The position numbers and the translations under genes are program-made. This document shows positions 7,461 through 14,519 of a DNA stretch of 21,302 bases, piece after piece; the stretch's first letter is position 1, and every line of letters begins with the position of its first letter. Below the pieces are notes generated by a model. It did not search any database. It was not told the origin of the DNA and was given only the letters and a program-made list of their open reading frames with translations. Source of the stretch: Ethanoligenens sp047722935 (GTDB taxonomy: Bacteria > Bacillota > Clostridia > Oscillospirales > Ethanoligenentaceae); the NCBI GenBank assembly GCA_047722935.1, contig JBDNZS010000053.1:1-21302 (forward strand). The letters are read 5' to 3'.

Positions 7461-10388
7461 TTATTGGATCTGTTTGGGTACTCGCTCGTCTTCTGCGTGC
7501 CCCATGGCAATTTTTTTCTGTCGGAGCCTGCGGCGAAGCTTGCTGTCCACCTCCATTCCAGAGGTATGCAGTCTGCGCTGTTGATCTTGAAAAATCTGCC
7601 CCAACTGACGCAGAAGCCGGGTGGCCGCCAGCGGCGGGGACGGGTCACGGAACGAATCCAGATGATCAAGGAAAAACCGCGCGTAAGAATTGCCCTGCTC
7701 AGCGGAGGCCGTCAGCCATCGGACAGCGGCTTCCCGGTCGCGGGGGACATCCTGCCCCATCAAATAGAGTTTTCCAAGGGCGTATTGGGCGTGCTGGTTT
7801 CCCTGTTCGGCGGAAGCGGTAAACCAGCGGACGGCGGTGTCCACATCTTTGGGGACGTCCTCTCCCGGCAGGTAGAGCTTGCCAAGCCGGTATTGCGCGA
7901 AGGAGTTGCCCTGCCTTGCGGATTTGGTGAACAGGTCCACAGCCTTGGGCACATCCTTTGGCACGTCTTCGCCCGCCAGATACAGCCTCGCCAGCGCGTA
8001 TTGTGCGTAGGGATTTTCAAGCTCGGCCGCGCGTGTCAGCCATCGGACAGCGGCGCCGATGTCTTTTGCAACATCCGTGCCGTTCAGATACAGTTTTCCG
8101 AGGGCATAAGCGGCGGCGGCATTTTTCTGCGCGGCCGCCGCGGTAAAAAGTGGGACAGCTTTCTCCATATCCTTCGGAACATATGTACCGTCCCGATAGA
8201 GCTTGCCAAGCTGGTACTGCGCGTTGCCGTTCGCGGCGTCTGCCGCCTTGTTCAGCCAGAAAAGCCCGCGTTCCGGATCGGCATGTTCGTTTTCCACAGT
8301 ATTCCACGGATTTTCAACAGGCAGGTAGATTTTTCCGAGCAGGCATTGCGCGTAGGAATTCCCGAGCTTTGCGGACCGCTCCAGATACGGAATCGCCGCG
8401 CCGGTATCTTTCGGTGTGCCGGTACCGCTGTAGAGCATCTGCCCGATCCGGTACAGAAGCCGGTCGTCACGGCTTTGCTTATCCAACTGCTGAAAGCCGA
8501 GAAAGGCTTCCTGAAAGCAGGCGGTGGATCGACCGGCATCCCTCGCCGTCCCGATGCCGTCGCGGAACATTTTGCCGAGTTCATAGGACGCATAGGGAAA
8601 GTGCTGGCTCGCCGCTTTCCGATAGAGCGCGAATGCCGTGTCCATGTTTTTCTCCACGCCCTGGCCGCGAAAGTAAAGGCCCGCAAGGGAATACTGCGCG
8701 TACTTGTAATTTTGAGAGGCGGATTCCTCGAACCATCCCGCTGCCTCCGCATAGTCCTGTTCGGTTCCGAGACCGGCCGCGTGCATTTTGCCGATGCGGT
8801 ATTCGACGTAACGGTGATTCTTTTCCGACTCGATCTCATAGAAACCGTCGAGGGCTTTCGCGTACCAGGAAAAAGATCGTCCGGCGTCGGCCTCTACGCC
8901 GAGACCATCCTGATACATCCGCCCGAGGTCGTGCATGGCAAGCACATTCCCGTTTTCGGCTTCTTCTGAAAAGAGCCGGAACGCCTGTTCGGCGTCCGGC
9001 TCCACAGTATCCGTCCCATATAAAAACACACGGGCCTGTTTATAGAGATCGCTCCATTCCATATTCGGGGCGGATCGTGATTCCGTCCGCTCCGCATGCG
9101 CTGCGTCATCGGGAATGGAAACGGGAGGACTTTCCCGCGTAGCCTCTCCGTCCTCCGGCGCTTCATCCATGGGAGCAAGCGCATTATCCGGCTGCGACTG
9201 ATCCACAGATAGATCTGCCTGTTCCGCAATCACTTCCGCCTGTGCGTTCATGGCTTCGTCGCCTTCGAATGCGATCTGCCGGCTGCCGAGCTTTACAGCT
9301 TCCGCAATTACCATGTTCTTGATGGGCTTGAACTCTTTCTGCCGGGATAGCGGCAGCGGATCGGGCAGCTTGTCTGCATAGGTGCGCAGAACCTGATTGC
9401 GCAGGTCATACCAGGCCTGGTAGGCGTCCGCGACGCGGGCGTCTTTCGCCAACTCGTCCACAATTTGGTCGATAAGTTCCTTGACGTCAGCCTTGAGATA
9501 TCCGTACTGCTTTTTACCGGAGGTATGCGCCAGACGCCCGGTCAGCCGGGAGAGTAAATCCTCAATGGTTTTATTTTCACAGACGCCTGATGTCATCCGG
9601 GCGATGCAATCCGTAAGCGTGGCGCGGCTTTGCTCGTTCAACTCATTCCGCCGCGCGATCTGCTCCGGGTAGATCTGCATCAGATCCTGCCGAAAAATTT
9701 CGTGCGCCAGCGCGCCCCGCATTTTGTCGATGGCGGGTTTAGTAACATACCCCTCACGGGGATCAATGGAGTACACGACCATATGCACGTGGGGATGATG
9801 GCTTTCGTTGTGGAAGGCCGCGTACCAGCGCAGATTTTCCGGCTTAATTTTCATCTGCTCCGCAAAAAGGTTACGCCTGCTCCGCAGCAGATCCATCCAC
9901 GCCGCGGCGCGATCATATCCGAGCCGCGCGGCATCCTCCCGCCGCAGGCTGATGATCGGTGTCCAAACATTCCCCGTGTAGTTGGAAACCTCGTCCACGA
10001 CCTTCGACAGAAAAATGGGAGCGTCGGCGTCTGAAAACAGGCCGTGCGTGCCGGTCTTCTCCACACGGGGGCGGGTGGCAATGTACTTCACATATACATC
10101 GTTGTGCCCGAACTGATCCAGATGCTGCTCCACCGCCGCCGTGAGGAACGCCGAAGCGTTTTCAATGGTCGGGTGCGCCTGGTAATCCTCATATTCGAAC
10201 AGATCCGTCGTGTCGGGAAACTGGCTTAACAGCTCTCCGATCCGGTCTTTCTGCTTTTCGGTGGCGGGTCTGGCCCGGATATGCGGCGGGAGCTTCTCCA
10301 CGCCCTCGCGCGTCGCCATGTATTCCACCAGATTGCCGGCATGCGTTCCGTTTTTGAGATACCGGCATTTGAAGATGATTTTGGGCAT
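7461..10388 (-). CDS. MobL/MobP-type relaxase fused to Sel1-like repeats
   Basis: Relaxase that would nick oriT and lead the DNA strand into the recipient. The N-terminus (PKIIFKCRYLKNG, then GNLVEYMATREGVEK with candidate catalytic Tyr23) and the metal-binding three-histidine motif HNESHHPHVHMVV (193-205) are typical of MobL/MobP-type relaxases of Firmicutes elements. The domain continues to about residue 370. A low-complexity acidic linker (about 370-445) follows, then about twelve Sel1-like (TPR-related) repeats of ~36 residues to about 905, for example LGKLYLNGTDVAKD, and a basic tail. Sel1 repeats usually mediate protein contacts, so this part may dock onto the coupling protein or another partner (inference). 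GAGAGG eight bases upstream supports the start. It is the third gene of a group with the LURP-one-like and putative relaxosome genes. Confidence 0.9.
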   Translation of the reverse strand: MPKIIFKCRYLKNGTHAGNLVEYMATREGVEKLPPHIRARPATEKQKDRIGELLSQFPDTTDLFEYEDYQAHPTIENASAFLTAAVEQHLDQFGHNDVYVKYIATRPRVEKTGTHGLFSDADAPIFLSKVVDEVSNYTGNVWTPIISLRREDAARLGYDRAAAWMDLLRSRRNLFAEQMKIKPENLRWYAAFHNESHHPHVHMVVYSIDPREGYVTKPAIDKMRGALAHEIFRQDLMQIYPEQIARRNELNEQSRATLTDCIARMTSGVCENKTIEDLLSRLTGRLAHTSGKKQYGYLKADVKELIDQIVDELAKDARVADAYQAWYDLRNQVLRTYADKLPDPLPLSRQKEFKPIKNMVIAEAVKLGSRQIAFEGDEAMNAQAEVIAEQADLSVDQSQPDNALAPMDEAPEDGEATRESPPVSIPDDAAHAERTESRSAPNMEWSDLYKQARVFLYGTDTVEPDAEQAFRLFSEEAENGNVLAMHDLGRMYQDGLGVEADAGRSFSWYAKALDGFYEIESEKNHRYVEYRIGKMHAAGLGTEQDYAEAAGWFEESASQNYKYAQYSLAGLYFRGQGVEKNMDTAFALYRKAASQHFPYASYELGKMFRDGIGTARDAGRSTACFQEAFLGFQQLDKQSRDDRLLYRIGQMLYSGTGTPKDTGAAIPYLERSAKLGNSYAQCLLGKIYLPVENPWNTVENEHADPERGLFWLNKAADAANGNAQYQLGKLYRDGTYVPKDMEKAVPLFTAAAAQKNAAAAYALGKLYLNGTDVAKDIGAAVRWLTRAAELENPYAQYALARLYLAGEDVPKDVPKAVDLFTKSARQGNSFAQYRLGKLYLPGEDVPKDVDTAVRWFTASAEQGNQHAQYALGKLYLMGQDVPRDREAAVRWLTASAEQGNSYARFFLDHLDSFRDPSPPLAATRLLRQLGQIFQDQQRRLHTSGMEVDSKLRRRLRQKKIAMGHAEDERVPKQIQ

Positions 10389-10430
10389 GGCATTGTCCTC
10401 TCAAATCTCCAAAAGGACTCGTAGACATAG

Positions 10431-10461
10431 AAAAGCTCCCGTCTCTGAACGAAACGGGAGC
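10431..10461 (-). terminator. Hairpin terminator between LURP-one-like gene and relaxase
   Basis: An 8-bp perfect stem, GCTCCCGT with ACGGGAGC and an 11-base loop, is followed on the minus strand by TTTTC. It lies in the 98-bp gap between the LURP-one-like gene and the relaxase. The short T-run suggests partial termination, which would lower relaxase expression relative to the upstream gene. Confidence 0.55.
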
Positions 10462-10486
10462 ATCGGTGTTACAAGTTTTTTATTTT

Positions 10487-10993
10487 TCAGCTTGAGAAAA
10501 AGGCGTTGCCGCCGCTGTTGCGGTCATTGTGCAGGCAGTTGTCGACGGCAATGGCAAGCGCGGTAAAAAAGGCGGCGTCCTTATCGTCCCGGATGGACAG
10601 CAGGTAGGTATCGCCCCAGCTGAGCCATTTTTTATGGAGCTCGCCCAAGGGGGTTCCGTCCTTTCGGATTTCATAATCCATATCCAGAAAATTGCCCGTG
10701 ATCTCAAAGCTGCCAAAGCTGCTTTCCACCCCTAACCGCGGTGTCAGGAAACTGAGCTCTTTTTTGATTCGGGCGCAGAAGGTGTCGCCCTGAAAGACCG
10801 CGTATTCCGGCAGGAACGCGAGCAGCTTGCGCCGGATGAAGTACAGCTCGCGCCCGGAGAGGTCGTAGAGATGGATTTTTGCGCCCCAGCTGAACAGTTC
10901 GCCCTGCACATGGTATACCGGTTCCTGTTGCTCGTTATAGACGTCGTATTTGTCCCCGAGGGAAAAGACCCGCTGCCTGATGTAAAGCTCCAA
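10487..10993 (-). CDS. LURP-one-related (Tubby-like, YxjI-type) protein
   Basis: Small soluble protein of the LURP-one-related/Tubby C-terminal-like fold, recognised from ELYIRQRVFSLGDKYDVYNE, the mid-protein turns (IHLYDLSGRELYFIRRK, LLAFLPEYAVFQ) and the second half (GNFLDMDYEIRKDG, LGELHKKWLSWGDTYLL). The biochemical role of bacterial members is not known to me; proposals involve lipid or membrane association. I chose the TTG at 10991-10993 because GGGG then sits eight bases upstream and the protein begins MELYIRQ, as relatives do. The GTG three codons earlier (11002) has that GGGG only one base away. A promoter 34-62 bases upstream serves this gene, and the relaxase follows after a weak terminator. 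Its link to conjugation is by position only. Confidence 0.8.
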   Translation of the reverse strand: MELYIRQRVFSLGDKYDVYNEQQEPVYHVQGELFSWGAKIHLYDLSGRELYFIRRKLLAFLPEYAVFQGDTFCARIKKELSFLTPRLGVESSFGSFEITGNFLDMDYEIRKDGTPLGELHKKWLSWGDTYLLSIRDDKDAAFFTALAIAVDNCLHNDRNSGGNAFFSS

Positions 10994-11026
10994 GGCGGAC
11001 ACCCCTTTCTGTCCCGTGATGAATCT

Positions 11027-11055
11027 ATCTTACCACACCGATAAGCGGGTGTCGA
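11027..11055 (-). promoter_or_regulatory. Promoter for the LURP-one-like gene and relaxase
   Basis: On the minus strand TCGACA (five of six bases of the -35 consensus, 11050-11055) and TAAGAT (four of six of the -10, 11027-11032) are spaced by 17 bases. The spacer holds a dyad (ACACC-CGCTTAT-CGGTGT type), a possible repressor site. Transcription would start near 11020, leaving a leader of about 25 bases. Confidence 0.5.
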
Positions 11056-11072
11056 CCAGCATGCATAAGGGC

Positions 11073-11486
11073 CTATTGATCCCGTTGGAACCGGACCACG
11101 TTCTCAAAAGTCACGGCGCCTATGGAGCGCTTGACGTCGTCCACGCACTTGCCCCGTAACCTGCGGAGCATGGCTTCGTCCATGTCGGTGTTGAGGGCTA
11201 GGATGTTCATCATCATGGACATTTCCACGGCCAGCTTGAAGATCAGGCGGGCCATCCGGTTTTCCATGCCGTCCACCATACCGGTCATGGCGGATGTGAT
11301 GGCAGTCGGCAAGAAGCGCACGCCTTCCTCTGCCGAGATGAAGCCGCAGTAAAAGCGCACGGCTTTTTCGATGAATTCGCTCTGACTCCGGCAGTTGTCC
11401 TGCTTATACCATTTTTCGATCAAGGCGCGCGTTTCCGGGTACATCCAAAAGGGAAACTTCTTTTTGTTTGTTTTTTCTTCCGACAT
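11073..11486 (-). CDS. Putative relaxosome accessory DNA-binding protein
   Basis: A 137-aa protein starting MSEEKTNKKKFPFWMYPETR. The start is chosen because GGAGG lies seven bases upstream; the frame stays open further upstream only because of the biased GC-rich DNA there. The first ~45 residues (basic arm, a short strand FPFWMYP, then ETRALIEKWYKQDN and SQSEFIEKAVRFYCGF) look like a ribbon-helix-helix arrangement. The rest is helical and Met-rich (MARLIFKLAVEMSMMMNIL), possibly an oligomerisation region. It is encoded between the inverted-repeat-rich candidate oriT and the relaxase, where MobC-type accessory proteins that help the relaxase bind oriT are usual. The fold and role are inferences from pattern and position; I do not recognise a named family. 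Confidence 0.65.
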   Translation of the reverse strand: MSEEKTNKKKFPFWMYPETRALIEKWYKQDNCRSQSEFIEKAVRFYCGFISAEEGVRFLPTAITSAMTGMVDGMENRMARLIFKLAVEMSMMMNILALNTDMDEAMLRRLRGKCVDDVKRSIGAVTFENVVRFQRDQ

Positions 11487-11911
11487 GGCAGATCCTCCGT
11501 TCCGCATTGTAAAAAAAACGCAACTCCGGCTGCGACCCCGCTTTGCGGAGTGAAACGGCGCGGTTTCACGGCCTTCGTTTTGCTCCTGACCCCGGAGCCG
11601 ACTCCAGAGGCCGAAATCCGACCCCGAAGCCAAACGTTCCCCGACCCGCATTGCGGGGCGGTGTGAGCCGCGCCGGGGACGCACCGCGACCCCGGCGCTT
11701 TAACCAGCATCGTTTTCGACCCTGCGGTTTCCCCTCGTTTCCATGTCCGGATGAGCGTCCGGACAGCCTCATTCGCCCTCCGTCGTTCCCCGCACAAAGC
11801 CCGTCAATGGCGATGCCCTGCTCTGGGGGACACGGATGCGGGGACGGGTGGAAAAATTGGACACGGGGCGAAACACGGGCCGACGTGGGGCGACCGCGCT
11901 TGATGCGACAC
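11487..11911. other. Candidate origin of transfer (oriT) region, non-coding
   Basis: This 425-bp gap contains no gene I can support; long open frames here reflect biased GC-rich composition. It has four inverted repeats: ACTCCG/CGGAGT (11523-11551), GTGAAAC-GGCGCG-GTTTCAC (11550-11569), CCCGCATTGCGGG (11645-11657) and GTCCGGA-TGAGCG-TCCGGAC (11745-11764). The motif CGACCCCG or a one-base variant recurs at 11533, 11587, 11619, 11687 and 11717, with the shorter CGACCCG at 11642. Inverted repeats plus short direct repeats next to mobilization genes are typical of oriT and relaxosome binding sites. The nick site cannot be located by eye. The region should also hold the promoter of the 137-aa gene, which I could not identify. 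Confidence 0.45.
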
Positions 11912-12562
11912 CTACATCTTCAGCTCCGGGGTCTGCTCGATCTCTTTGCTTTCCAGATGCATAAAAAAGACATCGGTGCGCTCCTGTAGGGAGCGGAAAT
12001 CTTTTCTGTACGCGTGATAGGCCGCGACGCCGGTATCCTGCATGGAATACGTTTTCCGGTCAGTCGTGCCGTGGATGGCCGTAATCGCCTGATTATTGAA
12101 ATCAAGGGCATACACGCCGGTAAGCCGCCCGGTATGGCCCGCCCGATTTTCCGCGTATTCCGTGAAGCGGGTGGCGCTGATGGAAACGACGCCCTGAAAC
12201 AGATCCGCAAAGCGATCCGGCTGACGCCTCAATTCGCCGCGCTGGTATCTGCGCAGCAAGAGCGCGAGTTGGGTCAGTTCCATGCAGTTATCCGATTCAA
12301 AATATTGGTCAGTGTCATTTTCTTTGATGTGATAGACGGCGAATTTCCTTGAGTCCAACGCCTGCCGCTCATCGGAGAGGCGCTCCGCCTCGATCCGCCG
12401 GTCGATTTCCGCGCGCTGCTGTTCGGGAACGGTCTGGACATACAGTTCCGACAGCTTCTTACGTATAACGGCTTCCAGTTCCTCGCCGCGCGCTGAGAGA
12501 ATGTCCTCCAGCGCCTGATATTGATGGCTATTGAGCCAAAGTTCAATAGATAGATCGCCCAT
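11912..12562 (-). CDS. DUF6103-like N-terminal domain protein, 216 aa
   Basis: The start MGDLSIELWLNSHQYQALED is supported by GGGAGG seven bases upstream; an ATG at 12625 adds 21 codons but has no ribosome binding site. The first ~75 residues (a beta-strand-like start, a helix, then LSELYVQTVPEQQRAEIDRR) match the pattern of the upstream neighbour (LLDSVYRSRVPVEVRADIDRR). They also recall the short DUF6103 proteins common on clostridial mobile elements. Residues 85-215 form a different alpha/beta region (KFAVYHIKENDTDQYFESD, MELTQLALLLRRYQ, LTGVYALDFNNQAITAIHG) of unknown function. No catalytic motif is evident. It is cotranscribed with the neighbour and precedes the candidate oriT, so a transfer or element-control role is plausible but unproven. 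Confidence 0.65.
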   Translation of the reverse strand: MGDLSIELWLNSHQYQALEDILSARGEELEAVIRKKLSELYVQTVPEQQRAEIDRRIEAERLSDERQALDSRKFAVYHIKENDTDQYFESDNCMELTQLALLLRRYQRGELRRQPDRFADLFQGVVSISATRFTEYAENRAGHTGRLTGVYALDFNNQAITAIHGTTDRKTYSMQDTGVAAYHAYRKDFRSLQERTDVFFMHLESKEIEQTPELKM

Positions 12563-12625
12563 ACAAAAACCTCCCGTTTTCGGTTTCTCCGAGGCCCAAA
12601 CATCAGAGAGAAAAATCCGCATCAT

Positions 12626-13099
12626 TCACATCTGCCGCATACCGGGTGACTGGATGGGATCATTCAGTGCCGGATCGTCCGTCAGCAGCCGCCAGCTCCG
12701 GTCGGAGGGGTCGTAGTGGCAGTTTTCCACGACCTGATCCTTCAGTTCTTCCCAGGTGATGGACATTTCCGTCCCTCGTTCACCCGCGTGCGCGAACAGT
12801 TTCTCCAGCGGTCTGTCCGGGGAAATGGTGACATATCCGCCGGGCGACATGATTTGGAGCGTATCGTCCGGGTGCTCCCGGACAAACCGCTCCAGCGTCA
12901 TCGGTTCCTCCGAAAGCGGCGCCTGGTTGCGCCGGTCGATGTCCGCCCGCACCTCGACAGGCACACGCGACCGGTACACGCTGTCGAGCAGGGCCTCAAT
13001 GCCGGCCCGCAGCTCGGAATCGTCCTTCATATATTTCCGGAGGGCGCACAGCTTTTCGTCGTCATAGGAGATTTGCAGATTAAAAGTTGTCTCTTTCAT
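12626..13099 (-). CDS. DUF6103-like protein, 157 aa
   Basis: The ATG at 13097-13099 gives MKETTFNLQISYDDEKLCAL, the usual opening of DUF6103-like proteins. A TTG at 13144 extends the frame by 15 codons with no ribosome binding site, and even the chosen start has only a distant AAAGGG (about 10 bases). The N-terminal ~65 residues carry the shared pattern ALRKYMKDDSELRAGIEALL then VYRSRVPVEVRADIDRR. The C-terminal part (TLERFVREHPDDTLQIMSPGG, MSITWEELKDQVVENCHYD) is acidic and of unknown function. It is the first gene after the 53-bp-spaced repeats, so if a protein bound those repeats it could also control this gene. No enzymatic role is suggested. Confidence 0.65.
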   Translation of the reverse strand: MKETTFNLQISYDDEKLCALRKYMKDDSELRAGIEALLDSVYRSRVPVEVRADIDRRNQAPLSEEPMTLERFVREHPDDTLQIMSPGGYVTISPDRPLEKLFAHAGERGTEMSITWEELKDQVVENCHYDPSDRSWRLLTDDPALNDPIQSPGMRQM

Positions 13100-13171
13100 A
13101 AATTTCTTTGCCCTTTCGTGTTTAAAGTCCGAGTGGTCATTCAAAGTGGCAGATACCGTCGCTTGCCCCCA

Positions 13172-13297
13172 GACACCCTATATGGTGCATGAAATGTTGA
13201 GACAGCGGAAATCACGGCGCGCCAAACACCCAATATGGTGCATGAAATGATCCGAGTCCGTTGTTCCGCTTGAATGCGGACACCCTATATGGTGCAT
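13172..13297. repeat. Three phased dyad repeats, candidate centromere (parC) or operator
   Basis: Three copies of ACACCCTATATGGTGCATG (the second with one change, CAATAT for CTATAT) start at 13173, 13226 and 13280, giving centre spacings of 53 and 54 bases, about five helical turns each. The first two extend with GAAATG. The core CACCCTATATGGTG is a near-palindrome with 12 of 14 positions symmetric. The array begins within ten bases of the ParR-like stop codon and lies upstream of a DUF6103-like gene. ParR proteins of ParM systems bind arrays of short repeats acting as a centromere; placing the array downstream of parR is less usual. The repeats are certain, the function is inferred. Confidence 0.75.
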
Positions 13298-13305
13298 GGC
13301 GGATA

Positions 13306-13608
13306 TTATAAATCATCCAGTGCGTGAAGCAGGCTGTCCGGAACATCCGACAGCTTTGCTTCATCCGGCCGCAGAACGGCGTGGGCATTTTCAAGCCTGT
13401 CCGGCGCCTGATAATGAGAAAAATGACGCAGTTCCTCTCGGACAGCCGCACATACGGCTTTCTCCAGTTTGACCGTTTGATCATGTTGCAAGATGCAATC
13501 CACAATGAATTCCGTGCGCCGTCCGACCGGCTGGCGGTCAAGAATCCGGTACGCCTCCGCATGCCGGGGGTGTTCCATGTCGAAGGAAATGTTACAACGC
13601 CTTCTCAT
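13306..13608 (-). CDS. parR: ParR-like segregation adaptor (ribbon-helix-helix)
   Basis: A 100-aa protein whose start overlaps the ParM stop (ATGA), so the two are translationally coupled. The N-terminus RRRCNISFDMEHPRHAEAYR, followed by ILDRQPVGRRTEFIVDCILQ, has the strand-helix-helix pattern of ribbon-helix-helix DNA-binding proteins. A helical, acidic C-terminus (LSDVPDSLLHALDDL) would suit contact with the ParM filament. Size, gene order and the phased repeats just downstream fit a ParR that binds a centromere array and links it to ParM. ParR sequences diverge strongly, so this rests on context and secondary-structure pattern. It may also repress its own operon, although the repeats are downstream rather than at a promoter. 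Confidence 0.65.
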   Translation of the reverse strand: MRRRCNISFDMEHPRHAEAYRILDRQPVGRRTEFIVDCILQHDQTVKLEKAVCAAVREELRHFSHYQAPDRLENAHAVLRPDEAKLSDVPDSLLHALDDL

Positions 13609-14495
13609 CTTGCGCCCTCCAGCAGAAACCGGTATCCGTCCGCGTTGGCGAAACGGTCCAGGACAGCCACTGTGTTGATCTCCCCGGTTTGCAGCAGATC
13701 CTTGAGCAGCTCCGCGCCGCCGCCCGCGAACACGGTGGGGAGCCGCAGATCCAGGCCGCGTTCCCGCAAGGCGTTAAAGAGCTCCGTGACGTATCGCCGC
13801 ACGGCCTGTTCCACCGTCTGCCGGATAAATTCCTTGTCCGCATGCTGGATGCTTCCGCGGATGGCGTCGGTGACGAGCTCGTCGGTCAGCAAAATATTTC
13901 GCTGCCGCAGGACGTCCTGAATGCGGGTGTAGAGTGTAATCGTGCCCATCCGCAGGCTTGCGCAGGAAGAGCGGTCCAGCCGGAAATTGTGCATGGACAG
14001 CACGTCTACCGTGTATCCGCCGATATCCGCCAACGTGACGCCGCGGTACGCGTGGAGCTGGGGATAGTACCGGCAGAGCGCCGCGTGCCCCTGCGCGAAC
14101 ACCCTGCAGTCCGCGATCCGGCACCGGTAATCCGCGCCCTCGAAGCGAAAGCCGACCTCGCCGCGCAGAAAATACTGCCGGAAGACGTCCTTTTGGGCGC
14201 CGTAGCTCTCAATGGGCAGCCCCACGCCCAGAAGGAACTCTGCTTCCGAAACACCGGCCTTTTTCATCGCGCCCGCGATGGCCGGGAGCGTCAGAAGAAA
14301 AGTGTCCGGTTCTTTCGTTTTGTCCTGCTGGAAGCGCATGCGGTGCTCCCCAACGGCATAGTAGCAGCCTTCGTAGAAAAGCTGCATCTCATCCGTGATG
14401 AATTCCTCGCTGCTCGCCGTATAGCCGGAGGCATACAGCATCCCCTCTGAGGATTTTGTGTTGTAATTGCCGTTGTCCACGCCAAGTTTCAGCAT
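13605..14495 (-). CDS. parM: ParM/StbA-family actin-like ATPase
   Basis: Filament-forming actin-like ATPase for segregation of plasmids or excised elements. All three nucleotide-binding elements are visible in 296 aa: phosphate-1 LGVDNGNYNTK (4-14), phosphate-2 LADIGGYTVDV (155-165) and the adenosine motif PTVFAGGGAELL (253-264). EFLLGVGLPIESYG (86-99) matches the segment conserved between the first two in this family. Length is normal. GGGAGG eight bases upstream supports the start. It follows the NlpC/P60 gene by 24 bases and overlaps parR by four, so it is probably expressed with both. Its presence suggests an element with a stable extrachromosomal phase. Confidence 0.9.
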   Translation of the reverse strand: MLKLGVDNGNYNTKSSEGMLYASGYTASSEEFITDEMQLFYEGCYYAVGEHRMRFQQDKTKEPDTFLLTLPAIAGAMKKAGVSEAEFLLGVGLPIESYGAQKDVFRQYFLRGEVGFRFEGADYRCRIADCRVFAQGHAALCRYYPQLHAYRGVTLADIGGYTVDVLSMHNFRLDRSSCASLRMGTITLYTRIQDVLRQRNILLTDELVTDAIRGSIQHADKEFIRQTVEQAVRRYVTELFNALRERGLDLRLPTVFAGGGAELLKDLLQTGEINTVAVLDRFANADGYRFLLEGAR

Positions 14496-14519
14496 ATCCC
14501 GTTCCTCCCGTCTGATGTC

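Noticed and set aside
7452..9142. Plus-strand frames of up to 505 codons opposite the relaxase repeats
   Set aside because: They are antisense shadows of the repetitive Sel1 coding DNA; the minus frame has clear relaxase motifs and a proper start.
11420..11989. Overlapping open frames on both strands in the GC-rich gap before the 137-aa gene
   Set aside because: Arg/Pro-rich products, no ribosome binding site and inverted repeats indicate non-coding DNA; the true start of the 137-aa gene is at 11486.
13172..13297. CRISPR-like reading of the three evenly spaced repeats
   Set aside because: Only three ~20-bp dyad copies with 53-54 bp period and no cas genes; the fit to a partition or operator array is much better.
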